DNA from: Ensifer sp. USDA 6670 | GTDB lineage: Bacteria > Pseudomonadota > Alphaproteobacteria > Rhizobiales > Rhizobiaceae | Direction: 5' to 3' | DNA: 64,000 bases | NCBI GenBank assembly: GCA_000421085.1 | Contig: ATWE01000001.1 | Coordinates: forward strand, 124,001 to 188,000 | Shown here: in pieces, positions 7,900 to 16,079 of the stretch | How the letters are laid out: each line of letters begins with the position of its first letter | Numbering within the stretch: the first letter of the stretch is position 1 | The notes under the pieces: generated by a model | Database searches by the model: none | What the model was told of the DNA's origin: nothing | Seen by the model: the letters and a program-made list of their open reading frames with translations, nothing else | Translations under genes and position numbers: made by a program

Positions 7900-8168
7900 A
7901 AGATTTTCTCCGGCCGGGCGGGCATATCCTCAATATCCGGGAACTGGTCTTCAGGTCCGAGGGGAGCTTCCTTCTTCCACTCCGCGAGAAGCTCCACGAT
8001 ATCGGCTGGCCTGGCTACCGGTTCGATAATGAGTCTATTTCCTTCGCGACGGATCAACACACGGTCTCCGGGCAACTCGAATTCCGCAGGAATACGGACT
8101 GCCTGACTGCGATTATTGCGGAACAGTTTCACTTCTTTAGGTCGCGATGATGGCAACGGGACGGGCAT
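7896..8168 (-). CDS. ntrP: AbrB/SpoVT-type antitoxin (VapB/NtrP-like)
   Basis: A 90-residue antitoxin beginning at ATG 8168. Residues 10-50 form the swapped-hairpin AbrB DNA-binding domain typical of VapB (KLFRNNRSQAVRIPAEFEL, then DRVLIRREGNRLIIEP). The acidic C-terminus (LGPEDQFPDIEDMPARP) is the likely toxin-wrapping tail. It would repress its own operon together with the toxin; direct repeats at 8185-8205 are operator candidates. The upstream in-frame codons are rejected because the AbrB fold starts right after this ATG. Confidence 0.88.
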   Translation of the reverse strand: MPVPLPSSRPKEVKLFRNNRSQAVRIPAEFELPGDRVLIRREGNRLIIEPVARPADIVELLAEWKKEAPLGPEDQFPDIEDMPARPEKIF

Positions 8169-8184
8169 GGTATTCGTCTCCTTT

Positions 8185-8205
8185 GTATATGCCCAAATGT
8201 ATATG
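8185..8205. promoter_or_regulatory. Direct repeats upstream of the ntrPR-like operon, likely operator
   Basis: GTATATG occurs twice (8185-8191 and 8199-8205) with a 7-bp spacer, 17 bp upstream of the antitoxin ATG. Repeat centres are 14 bp apart. AbrB-type antitoxins bind repeated AT-rich half-sites in this position. The repeats also supply a minus-strand -10-like TATAC sequence, so occupancy would block the promoter. Confidence 0.5.
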
Positions 8206-8261
8206 TCGAACCATGGCAAATGAAGTATGAGCAGATCAAGTACGATCATGAGAGAAGCCGC

Positions 8262-8290
8262 TTGACAAACCGTCCAGACGGTATGTTTAT
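8262..8290 (+). promoter_or_regulatory. Promoter with embedded operator for the TetR gene
   Basis: A perfect -35 TTGACA (8262-8267) is followed after 17 bp by a -10-like GTTTAT (8285-8290). The spacer contains a perfect 14-bp palindrome, ACCGTCCAGACGGT (8269-8282), a likely TetR-family operator for autoregulation. The predicted transcription start (about 8296-8297) coincides with the ATG at 8296, and there is no Shine-Dalgarno sequence, so the mRNA may be leaderless. Confidence 0.6.
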
Positions 8291-8295
8291 CAGCT

Positions 8296-8856
8296 ATGAC
8301 AAACGCCCCCTCCAGAAAGAAGCAACCGCAACGCGTCCGCCGGCAATTGCTGGAGGTTGCGGCACGCCTCTCGCTGGAGCAGGGCATCGCCGCGGTGACC
8401 CTCGACGCCGTATCGCAGGCGGCGGGTGTCAGCAAAGGCGGGCTGTTGCACCATTTCCCGAACAAGCTGGCCCTGCTCGACGCCCTCTTCGATGACCTCG
8501 TCGCGCGCTTCGACAGCGCCCTCGACGAAGCGATGGCTGGAGATGGCGTCGAGAAGGGACGCTTTACGCGTGCCTATCTCGGCGTCTGTTTCGCGCTCGA
8601 CGCGGAGGCGGAGGCGCAAGGCTGGCAGATGCTGACTATTGCGCTCCTTGCCGAGCCGCACCTCAAGGCGCGTTGGCGCGAATGGGTGGCGCGCCGGACC
8701 GCTGAGTTCGCCGCCACGGACAGTTCGCCGAATTGCCTGCTTGCCCGCTTCGCCGCCGATGGCGTCTGGCTGTCGGATCTGATGCGCAGCCACGACATCG
8801 ACGCGTCGACCCGGGCGATCCTGCTTCAGAAGCTCAACGCGCTTTCGCTGGAATAG
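8296..8856 (+). CDS. TetR/AcrR family transcriptional regulator
   Basis: A 186-residue regulator with the N-terminal TetR helix-turn-helix: RRQLLEVAARLSLEQGIAAV, then TLDAVSQAAGVSKGGLLHHF followed by PNKLALLDALFDDL (residues about 14-65). The C-terminal ligand-binding domain is short and Ala/Leu-rich. The perfect palindrome in its own promoter suggests autorepression. A small multidrug-resistance gene follows 47 bp downstream on the same strand, so it probably controls efflux of a cationic drug or related compound. Ligand unknown. Confidence 0.9.
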   Translation: MTNAPSRKKQPQRVRRQLLEVAARLSLEQGIAAVTLDAVSQAAGVSKGGLLHHFPNKLALLDALFDDLVARFDSALDEAMAGDGVEKGRFTRAYLGVCFALDAEAEAQGWQMLTIALLAEPHLKARWREWVARRTAEFAATDSSPNCLLARFAADGVWLSDLMRSHDIDASTRAILLQKLNALSLE

Positions 8857-8903
8857 AGGGCCCGACCCGTGCCGCTTTGCCATACTTCGATCGGAGACGT
8901 TCC

Positions 8904-9245
8904 GTGAATCCCGCCACGCTCTACACCGTTCTGGTGATCGCCATCGTCTTCGAAGTGCTCGGCACTTCCGCCATGCAGGCCGCGCAGCACTTCACGCGGC
9001 TGACACCCACGGTGCTCATGGTTCTGTGTTACGCGGTCGCCTTCTTCTTCCTCTCCTATGCGCTCCGCTACATCCCGGTCGGCATCGCCTATGCGCTCTG
9101 GAGCGGCCTCGGCATCGTGCTGATCTCGATCGCCGGCTACGTGGTTTTCGGCCAGAAGCTAGATCTGCCGGCCATTCTCGGTCTGTCGCTCATCATCGCC
9201 GGCGTGCTGGTGCTCAACCTCTTCTCGAAATCCACATTCCATTGA
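8904..9245 (+). CDS. Small multidrug resistance (SMR/EmrE-QacE family) efflux protein
   Basis: A 113-residue protein starting at GTG 8904 behind a CGGAGAC ribosome-binding sequence. It has four membrane helices and the SMR signature: the essential Glu in helix 1 (VLVIAIVFEVLGTSAMQAA, Glu about residue 14), YALRYIPVGIAYALWSGLGI in helices 2-3, and FGQKLDLPAILGLSLIIAGV at the start of helix 4. SMR proteins work as dimers exchanging protons for lipophilic cations. The immediate upstream TetR gene is its likely regulator. Confidence 0.92.
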   Translation: MNPATLYTVLVIAIVFEVLGTSAMQAAQHFTRLTPTVLMVLCYAVAFFFLSYALRYIPVGIAYALWSGLGIVLISIAGYVVFGQKLDLPAILGLSLIIAGVLVLNLFSKSTFH

Positions 9246-9423
9246 ACGCGTGAAGGTCGCGGCGGCTTCCTGCAAGTTTTCGCTACAGCCTATCCACTGA
9301 AATTCCCGGATCTTCATTGAAATGCGCAATCCGTTTCAATAGCATCGCGCTTCGTCTCCGTCCGGACGCGAGGTGGCGATGTCCCATCCCGATCCCCTTG
9401 ATATAACGAAGGAAAACTTGGGA

Positions 9424-10479
9424 ATGCAGGCGGTTTTCGACGGCCATAACGATGTGCTTTTGCGCCTTTGGCAACATGCACGCGGCGGTGCCGACCCGGT
9501 GGCTGAGTTTTCGGAGGGCACCGACAAGGGCCATATCGATGCGGCGCGCGCCAAGGCAGGCGGTCTCGCAGGCGGCCTCTGTGCGATTTACGTCCCGTCC
9601 GGCGATCTGGTGCTCAAGACGCCGGATGAGAATGGCCATTACGCGACGCCCATGGCGACGCCGCTCGACCACTTGCCTTCGCTCGCGACCGCCATGGAAA
9701 TTGCCGACATCGCGTTCAAGCTCAACCGCGCCGGCGCCTGGCGGCTTTGCCGTTCGGTTGAAGAGATACGTGCGGCGATGGACGACGAGGTGTTTGCCGC
9801 CGTCCTGCATATCGAGGGCTGCGAGGCCATCGGGCCCGACCTCGCGGCGCTCGAGACCTTCCATGCCGCCGGACTTCGCTCGCTCGGCCCGGTGTGGAGC
9901 CGCCATAACGTGTTCGGTCATGGCGTTCCCTTCGCCTATCCGATGTCGCCCGATACGGGGCCTGGCCTTACCGAGGCCGGCTTCGAACTCGTGCGCGCCT
10001 GCAACCGGCTCGGCATTCTGATCGACCTCGCGCACATAACGGAAAAGGGTTTCTGGGACGTGGCGAAGACGACCGACCAGCCGCTCGTCGCCAGCCACTC
10101 CAATGTTCATGCGCTGACGCCCGTCGCCCGCAATCTGACCGACAGGCAGCTCGACGCCATCCGCGAGAGCCGCGGCCTCGTCGGCCTCAACTATGCGACG
10201 ACGATGCTGCGCCCCGACGGCCAGGAGAATGCGGCGACGCCGCTTTCCGACATGGTTCGCCACGTCGATTATCTGGTCGAGCGTATGGGTATCGATTGCG
10301 TGGGCCTCGGATCGGACTTCGACGGCGCGACCATCCCCGAGGAAATCGCCGACGCGGCGGGAAATCAGAAGCTCGTTGCCGCGCTGGAAGACGCCGGATA
10401 TGGTGACGCCGAACTGGCGAAAATATGCCGGGAGAACTGGCTGAGAGTTCTGGGTCAGGCATGGCACGAGCCTGCCTGA
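9424..10479 (+). CDS. Membrane dipeptidase-type (M19) peptidase
   Basis: A 351-residue metallopeptidase of the renal-dipeptidase family. The zinc-site motif DGHNDVLLRLW (His-x-Asp, residues about 6-16) is at the N-terminus. Further metal ligands lie in VLHIEGCEAIGPDL (bridging Glu), LIDLAHITEKGFW and VASHSNVHAL (His residues), and CVGLGSDFDG closes the site. The family hydrolyses dipeptides, sometimes D-containing. The ATG at 9424 has AAGGAA 9 bp upstream; ATG 9379 would add 15 residues. It lies directly before a dipeptide-type ABC operon, so it probably splits the imported dipeptides or a related amide. Confidence 0.9.
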   Translation: MQAVFDGHNDVLLRLWQHARGGADPVAEFSEGTDKGHIDAARAKAGGLAGGLCAIYVPSGDLVLKTPDENGHYATPMATPLDHLPSLATAMEIADIAFKLNRAGAWRLCRSVEEIRAAMDDEVFAAVLHIEGCEAIGPDLAALETFHAAGLRSLGPVWSRHNVFGHGVPFAYPMSPDTGPGLTEAGFELVRACNRLGILIDLAHITEKGFWDVAKTTDQPLVASHSNVHALTPVARNLTDRQLDAIRESRGLVGLNYATTMLRPDGQENAATPLSDMVRHVDYLVERMGIDCVGLGSDFDGATIPEEIADAAGNQKLVAALEDAGYGDAELAKICRENWLRVLGQAWHEPA

Positions 10480-10526
10480 TCATCATGAAGAAGAGCCCGT
10501 GAAGGGTTAAAAGAGGGAAGCGCAAC

Positions 10527-12167
10527 ATGATGCACAAGCTCAACGGACGTTTTCGAGTTCTTGCCGCCTCGGCGGCACTCGCCATGGCGATGGGTGCGGC
10601 CCAGCCGTCCTTCGCGGAAACGCCGAAGGATACGCTGGTCGAGGGCTTCGCGTTCGACGACATCATCACCATGGATCCGGGCGAAGCCTTCGAGCTCTCG
10701 ACCGCCGAGATGACCAGCAATACCTACAGCCTGCTCGTCCGGCTCGATCTCAACGACACGTCCAAGGTCGTCGGCGACCTCGCCGAAAGCTGGACGGTCT
10801 CCGATGACGGCCTGACCTATACGTTCAAGCTCAAGTCCGGCATGAAATTCGCCTCCGGCAATCCGATCACCGCCGAGGACGTCGCCTATTCGTTCGAACG
10901 CGCGGTCAAGCTCGACAAGAGCCCGGCCTTCATTCTCACGCAGTTCGGCCTCACCGGCGACAATGTCACCGAAAAGGCAAAGGCCGCCGACGCCGAGACC
11001 TTCGTCTTCACGGTCGACCAGCCCTATGCGCCGAGCTTCGTGTTGAATTGTCTGACGGCGACGGTTGCTTCGGTCGTGGACAAGAAGCTCGTGCTCGAGC
11101 ACACGAAATCCGTGACGCCAAGCGACGAGTACAAATACGACAACGATTTCGGCAATGAATGGCTGAAGACCGGTTACGCCGGGTCCGGCCCGTTCAAGCT
11201 GCGCGAATGGCGCGCAAACGAGGTCGTGGTGCTGGAGCGGAACGAAAACTTCTACGGCGAACCGGCGAAACTCGCCCGCGTCATTTACCGTCACATGAAG
11301 GAAAGCTCGGGCCAGCGGCTCGCGCTCGAAGCCGGCGACATCGATGTGGCGCGAAACCTCGAGCCGGGCGATTACGAGGCTGTCGGCAAGAATGCCGATC
11401 TGGCGACGGCGAGCGCGCCGAAGGGGACGGTCTACTATATCAGTCTCAACCAGAAGAACGAGGCGCTGGCGAAACCCGAGGTACAGCAAGCCTTCAAGTA
11501 TCTGGTCGACTATGACGCGATCGGCGCGACGCTGATCAAGGGCATCGGCGAGATTCACCAGAGCTTCCTGCCGAAGGGCGTGCTCGGTGCTCTCAACGAG
11601 AACCCCTACACGTTCGACGTTGCCAAGGCGAAGGAGCTGCTGGCGAAGGCCGGTTATCCCGACGGCTTCACGGTCACGATGGACGTGCGCAACACCCAGC
11701 CGGTGACCGGCGTTGCCGAATCTTTCCAGCAGACGCTGGCGCAGGCGGGCGTGAAGCTCGAAATCATTCCGGGTGACGGCAAGCAGACCCTGACCAAGTA
11801 TCGCGCCCGCAACCACGATATGTATATCGGTCAGTGGGGCATGGATTATTTCGATCCGCATTCGAATGCCGATACCTTCACCAACAATCCGGACAATTCC
11901 GACGAAGGCACGAACAAGACGCTCGCATGGCGCAACGCCTGGGATGTTCCGGAACTCAGCAAGAAGACCAAGGACGCGCTCCTCGAACGCGACAGCGCCA
12001 AGCGCGCCGACATTTACAAGGAACTGCAGAAGACGGTTCTCGAGAATAGTCCGTTCGTCTTCATCTTCCAGCAGACTGAGGTCGCCGGGCTTCGGGGCAA
12101 CCTCCAGGGCTTCAAGCTCGGACCGAGCTTCGACACCAACTACGTCTGGAACATATCCAAGGAATAG
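10527..12167 (+). CDS. ABC transporter dipeptide/oligopeptide-binding protein (DppA-like)
   Basis: A 546-residue family-5 solute-binding protein with a signal peptide (residues 1-34 ending PSFAET). Family landmarks are visible: LAESWTVSDDGLTYTFKLKS (about 90-110), NPITAEDVAYSFERAV (about 115-130) and SGPFKLREWRANEVVVLERN (about 225-245). It binds peptide-like solutes in the periplasm for the two permeases encoded next. It forms an operon with downstream permease and ATPase genes; the gap from the dipeptidase gene is 47 bp. In S. meliloti this position matches a dpp operon (recalled), but nickel or opine substrates are not excluded. Confidence 0.88.
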   Translation: MMHKLNGRFRVLAASAALAMAMGAAQPSFAETPKDTLVEGFAFDDIITMDPGEAFELSTAEMTSNTYSLLVRLDLNDTSKVVGDLAESWTVSDDGLTYTFKLKSGMKFASGNPITAEDVAYSFERAVKLDKSPAFILTQFGLTGDNVTEKAKAADAETFVFTVDQPYAPSFVLNCLTATVASVVDKKLVLEHTKSVTPSDEYKYDNDFGNEWLKTGYAGSGPFKLREWRANEVVVLERNENFYGEPAKLARVIYRHMKESSGQRLALEAGDIDVARNLEPGDYEAVGKNADLATASAPKGTVYYISLNQKNEALAKPEVQQAFKYLVDYDAIGATLIKGIGEIHQSFLPKGVLGALNENPYTFDVAKAKELLAKAGYPDGFTVTMDVRNTQPVTGVAESFQQTLAQAGVKLEIIPGDGKQTLTKYRARNHDMYIGQWGMDYFDPHSNADTFTNNPDNSDEGTNKTLAWRNAWDVPELSKKTKDALLERDSAKRADIYKELQKTVLENSPFVFIFQQTEVAGLRGNLQGFKLGPSFDTNYVWNISKE

Positions 12168-12190
12168 TCGAAAGGACCGTTCCCTTGAGC

Positions 12191-13252
12191 ATGAGCGGAA
12201 TTGAACCCATGAGCGGGCGCCGGCGCGCCCGTTCCCGGAAGGCGTTTGTCGCGGCACTGCAGTTTCTCGTCGTCGTGGCAACCACCTATCTCGGCCTTCT
12301 CGCCGTCACCTTCTTCATCGGCCGCGTCATCCCGATCGATCCGGTGCTTGCCGTTCTCGGCGACCGGGCGCCGAATCACGTCGTCGAACGCACGCGCGAG
12401 GCGATGGGGCTCAACCTGCCGCTTTACCAGCAGTTCTTCATCTACTGCCGGCAAGCATTCACCGGCGACTTCGGGACCTCGGTACTGACCACCAATCCGG
12501 TCATGGCGGATATCCGCCGCGTCTTTCCGGCGACCATGGAACTGGCGACGCTCGGGACGCTGATCGGTGCATTCATCGGCGTGCCGCTCGGCGTTCTCGC
12601 CGCCGTCAAGCGCGGCAGCATCGCCGACCAGGTCGTTCGCGTCATCGGACTCGTCGGCTATTCCGTGCCCATCTTCTGGCTGGCACTGCTCGCGCTGCTC
12701 GTCTTCTATGCGCGGCTGCAATGGGTCGCCTATCCCGGCCGCATCGATATCGTCTACGAATACAGCTTCACGCCGGCCACCGGTTTCTACCTCCTCGACT
12801 CGGCCTGGCAGGGCCAATGGGACGTTTTCCGCGATGTCTTCCGGCACATCATCCTGCCGGCTTCGCTGCTCGGCTATTTCTCGCTCGCCTATATCAGCCG
12901 CATGACCCGCAGCTTCATGCTGAACGAGCTGCAGCAGGAATATATCGTTGCGGCGCGAGCCAAGGGCCTTTCGGAGGCGCGGATCATATGGACGCATGCG
13001 CTGCGCAATGCGGCGGTGCCGCTGGTGACGGTGATCGCGCTCTCCTATGCCGGCCTGCTCGAAGGGTCGGTCCTGACCGAGACCGTCTTCGCCTGGCCGG
13101 GACTCGGCCTCTACATCACCAATTCGCTGCAGAATGCCGACATGAATGCCGTTCTCGGCGGCACGATCATCATCGGATCGGTCTTCATCGCCATCAACCT
13201 CCTGTCCGACCTGCTCTACCGGACGCTTGACCCGAGGACGCGCGCCCGATGA
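12191..13252 (+). CDS. Peptide-type ABC transporter permease (DppB-like)
   Basis: A roughly 353-residue permease with six membrane segments and the BPD-transport inner-membrane domain. The EAA loop is seen as YIVAARAKGLSEARIIWTHA followed by LRNAAVPLVTVI, and the family N-terminus FFIGRVIPIDPVLAVLGDR is present. The start could be ATG 12191 or ATG 12209, both in frame. Its stop overlaps the next permease start by 4 bp (ATGA). It heterodimerises with the DppC-like permease. Confidence 0.9.
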   Translation: MSGIEPMSGRRRARSRKAFVAALQFLVVVATTYLGLLAVTFFIGRVIPIDPVLAVLGDRAPNHVVERTREAMGLNLPLYQQFFIYCRQAFTGDFGTSVLTTNPVMADIRRVFPATMELATLGTLIGAFIGVPLGVLAAVKRGSIADQVVRVIGLVGYSVPIFWLALLALLVFYARLQWVAYPGRIDIVYEYSFTPATGFYLLDSAWQGQWDVFRDVFRHIILPASLLGYFSLAYISRMTRSFMLNELQQEYIVAARAKGLSEARIIWTHALRNAAVPLVTVIALSYAGLLEGSVLTETVFAWPGLGLYITNSLQNADMNAVLGGTIIIGSVFIAINLLSDLLYRTLDPRTRAR

Positions 13253-14181
13253 GCCTTGCCACCGAAACACGCCCGATGACGCGCCGCGAGTGGCTGCTTT
13301 CCGATCGCCCGCACTCGCGGACCCAGGCTCGACTCGGCCGCGCCTATATGACCTGGCGGCGCTTCTCCGCCAACCGGCTTGCGGTGCTCGGCCTTTGCAT
13401 TCTGCTGGCGCTCGTATTCGTTGCGATCTTTGCCGATGCGCTCGCGCCCCACTCTCCGGTCATTGGAAACCTTGCCGGCGCGCGGCTTCTGCCGCCCGGC
13501 AGCGAAGGCTACCTGCTCGGCACGGACGACCAGGGCCGCGATATTCTGTCCCGGCTGATACACGGTTCGCGGCTGACGCTCCTCGTCGTCCTTCTCGTCG
13601 CAATCATCGCGGCACCGGTCGGCCTGATCGTCGGCGCCGTCGCCGGCTATGCCGGCGGATGGGTCGACGCGGTCCTCATGCGCATAACCGACATATTCCT
13701 CGCCTTTCCGAAGCTCGTGCTCGCGCTCGCCTTCGTCGCGGCGCTCGGCCCGGGGATCGAAAATGCGGTAATCGCGATCGCCATCACCTCCTGGCCGCCC
13801 TATGCGCGCATCGCCCGCGCCGAAACGCTGACGGTGCGCAATTCCGATTACATCGCCGCGGTGCGGCTGATGGGCGCGTCGCCCCTCCGCATCGTCTTCC
13901 GCCATGTCATGCCCATGTGCATGTCGTCGCTGATCGTCCGCGTGACTCTCGACATGGCCGGCATCATCCTGACGGCAGCGGGCCTCGGGTTCCTCGGCCT
14001 CGGCGCCCAGCCGCCGCTGCCGGAATGGGGCGCCATGATCGCCTCCGGCCGCCGCTTCATCCTCGACCAGTGGTGGGTGGCGACCATGCCCGGCATAGCA
14101 ATCCTGATCGTCAGCCTCGGCTTCAACCTGCTCGGCGACGGCCTGCGCGATGCGCTCGATCCGCGGGAGAGCGGACAATGA
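13249..14181 (+). CDS. Peptide-type ABC transporter permease (DppC-like)
   Basis: A 310-residue permease: an N-terminal cytoplasmic segment with the DppC lead-in (WRRFSANRLAVLGLCILLAL), then LLGTDDQGRDILSRLIHGSR, a hallmark of this subunit, and an EAA loop DYIAAVRLMGASPLRIVFRH. Six membrane helices are evident. It is translationally coupled at both ends by 4-bp ATGA overlaps, upstream with the DppB-like gene and downstream with the first ATPase. Confidence 0.92.
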   Translation: MSLATETRPMTRREWLLSDRPHSRTQARLGRAYMTWRRFSANRLAVLGLCILLALVFVAIFADALAPHSPVIGNLAGARLLPPGSEGYLLGTDDQGRDILSRLIHGSRLTLLVVLLVAIIAAPVGLIVGAVAGYAGGWVDAVLMRITDIFLAFPKLVLALAFVAALGPGIENAVIAIAITSWPPYARIARAETLTVRNSDYIAAVRLMGASPLRIVFRHVMPMCMSSLIVRVTLDMAGIILTAAGLGFLGLGAQPPLPEWGAMIASGRRFILDQWWVATMPGIAILIVSLGFNLLGDGLRDALDPRESGQ

Positions 14182-15011
14182 GCGCGCTTCTGACCGTAGA
14201 GGACCTCCGGGTCCGGTTCCCGACGCGCACCGGGGTTGTCGAGGCCGTCCGCGGCGTATCCTTCACACTCGGGCGCGAGCGCCTCGGCATCGTCGGCGAA
14301 AGCGGCTCCGGTAAGTCGCAGACGGGCCGTGCCATCATGGGGCTTACGCCCCCGCACGCGGAAGTGACGGCAAAACGGCTTGCCTTCGAAGGGATCGATC
14401 TTCTTTCGGCCTCCCCCAAACTCCGGCGGGACCTGCGCGGCAAGCGCATCGCCATGATTCTGCAGGATCCGAAATATTCGCTGAACCCGGTAATGAGCAT
14501 CGGACGGCAGATCGTCGAGACCTTGCGGCGGCACGAAAAGGTCGGCCGTGCGGAAGCGCGGGAGCGGGCGCTCGACATGCTCTCGGCCGTGCAGATCCGC
14601 GATGCTTCCCGCGTCTTCGACCTCTATCCGCACGAGGTCTCGGGCGGCATGGGACAACGGGCGATGATCGCGATGATGCTGGTTGCCGGGCCGGAACTCC
14701 TGATCGCCGACGAGCCGACCTCGGCGCTCGACGTGACGGTTCAGCTCGAAGTTCTCGCGATCCTCGACAAGCTGGTGGCGGAGCGCGGCATGGGGCTGAT
14801 CTTTGTCTCGCACGACCTGCGCCTCGTCTCGTCCTTCTGCGACCGCGTTCTGGTGATGTATGCGGGCAGGATCGTCGAGGAGATCGCCGCGTCGGAACTC
14901 GGCAATGCCAAGCATCCCTATACACGAGGGCTCCTGAACTGCATGCCGGTGATCGGGGCGGATCGCCACCCATTGCCGGTGCTCGACCGCAAACCGGAGT
15001 GGGCGCTATGA
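14178..15011 (+). CDS. Peptide-type ABC transporter ATP-binding protein (DppD-like)
   Basis: A 277-residue ATPase with Walker A GESGSGKSQTG (about 40-50), signature VSGGMGQRAMIAMML (about 155-169; the usual LSGG is VSGG), and Walker B LLIADEPTSALD. It belongs to the oligopeptide class, whose insertion after Walker A recognises paired OppD/OppF subunits. The real start is the ATG overlapping the preceding stop codon (14178); longer in-frame readings upstream overlap the permease gene and are not coding. Confidence 0.92.
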   Translation: MSALLTVEDLRVRFPTRTGVVEAVRGVSFTLGRERLGIVGESGSGKSQTGRAIMGLTPPHAEVTAKRLAFEGIDLLSASPKLRRDLRGKRIAMILQDPKYSLNPVMSIGRQIVETLRRHEKVGRAEARERALDMLSAVQIRDASRVFDLYPHEVSGGMGQRAMIAMMLVAGPELLIADEPTSALDVTVQLEVLAILDKLVAERGMGLIFVSHDLRLVSSFCDRVLVMYAGRIVEEIAASELGNAKHPYTRGLLNCMPVIGADRHPLPVLDRKPEWAL

Positions 15012-15775
15012 CCGAGGCCGTATCCGTCGAAAATCTGAGCGTCGTCTTCGACGAGTTCAAGGCGCTCGATGCCGTCGGCGTGGATGTAGCGAAAGGCGAA
15101 TCCTTCGGCCTCGTCGGAGAATCGGGCTCGGGCAAGTCCACCCTGTTGCGCGCCGTCGCCGGCCTCACCGCGGCAAGCGAAGGGACGATCCGCGTTTCCG
15201 GCCGCGAGGTTCGTGGCACGCGTCGTGACAAGGCCTTCTATCGGGCCGTGCAAATGGTGTTTCAGGATCCTTACGGTTCGCTGCATCCGCGCCAGACGGT
15301 AGACCGGCAGCTGATGGAGCCTCTGGCGATCCACGGCATCGGAGACGGCGAGCGCCGCATCCTGAAGGCCCTGGACGAGGTGGGGCTCGGCTCCAGCTTC
15401 CGCTTCCGCTATCCGCACCAGCTTTCCGGCGGCCAGCGCCAGCGCATCGCGATCGCCCGCGCCCTCATCCTGGAACCCTCGATCCTGCTCCTCGACGAGC
15501 CGACCTCGGCGCTCGATGCGTCCGTGCAGGCGGAAGTGCTGAACCTTCTCGAAGAAGTGCGGCGCGACCGCGGCCTGACCTTCATCATGGTGAGCCACGA
15601 TCTCGGCGTCGTCACGCATATGTGCGAGCGGCTGGCCGTTATGCAGAACGGCCGCGTAGTGGAGCGGCTTACCTCTGCCGACCTGGTCGCCGGCCGCATT
15701 GCCGAGGAATATACGCGCAATCTCATGGTCGCGAGCAAGGGGTTCAGGCGGGAAGCGGTGCCACAAAGCGCATAG
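15008..15775 (+). CDS. Peptide-type ABC transporter ATP-binding protein (DppF-like)
   Basis: A 255-residue ATPase with Walker A GESGSGKSTLL, signature [18 protein letters not shown] and Walker B ILLLDEPTSALDAS; the segment MVFQDPYGSLHPRQTVDRQL is typical of DppF/OppF. It starts at the ATG that overlaps the previous stop (ATGA) and is the last gene of the operon. No T-rich terminator follows; instead a 277-bp inverted-repeat element begins 27 bp after the stop codon and could end or protect the transcript. Confidence 0.92.
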   Translation: MTEAVSVENLSVVFDEFKALDAVGVDVAKGESFGLVGESGSGKSTLLRAVAGLTAASEGTIRVSGREVRGTRRDKAFYRAVQMVFQDPYGSLHPRQTVDRQLMEPLAIHGIGDGERRILKALDEVGLGSSFRFRYPHQLSGGQRQRIAIARALILEPSILLLDEPTSALDASVQAEVLNLLEEVRRDRGLTFIMVSHDLGVVTHMCERLAVMQNGRVVERLTSADLVAGRIAEEYTRNLMVASKGFRREAVPQSA

Positions 15776-15802
15776 TGAAGACGACCTTCACTCGGATCGC
15801 GC

Positions 15803-16079
15803 TTAGAGCCCTTCAGGGTTAAATGGAACCAGTTCTGTTGGCTCAAACGGAGTCGGATGGTCGACCGGCCGGCGCGCGGCGTAGCCAAAGCATACGTCCA
15901 AGCCGGCCGGCCGATCAGGCGGCCCGTTTCAGCCAACCCGCAGGGCCGGGCATCTTTCCGCCAGGATCAGAGGCGATCGTCTCGGACCTACATCCGGGGA
16001 CGCCCTTCGCCGATCGCCTCTGCCCTGACGAAAACCTGCTCCGGCAGAACTGCTTCCATTTAACCCTGAAGGGCTCTAA
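15803..16079. repeat. MITE-like/RIME-type inverted-repeat element
   Basis: A 277-bp non-coding element is bounded by 35-bp terminal inverted repeats (15803-15837 and 16045-16079) that match at 34 of 35 positions, beginning TTAGAGCCCTTCAGGG. Two further internal palindromes are nested inside: a 9-bp GC-rich stem (15865-15873 with 15902-15910) and a perfect 12-bp stem (15968-15979 with 16011-16022). No open reading frame or transposase is present. The right repeat supplies the stop codon of the convergent kinase gene. Such non-autonomous elements are known in rhizobial genomes; the exact family needs a repeat search. Confidence 0.8.

Noticed and set aside
10455..12281. Long minus-strand open frame opposite the peptide-binding protein gene
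   Set aside because: The plus-strand frame has a signal peptide and family motifs; the antisense frame has none and reflects codon bias.
10527..15775. Nickel or opine transport for the peptide-type ABC operon
   Set aside because: Possible for this family, but the adjoining dipeptidase and the recalled S. meliloti gene order favour dipeptides.
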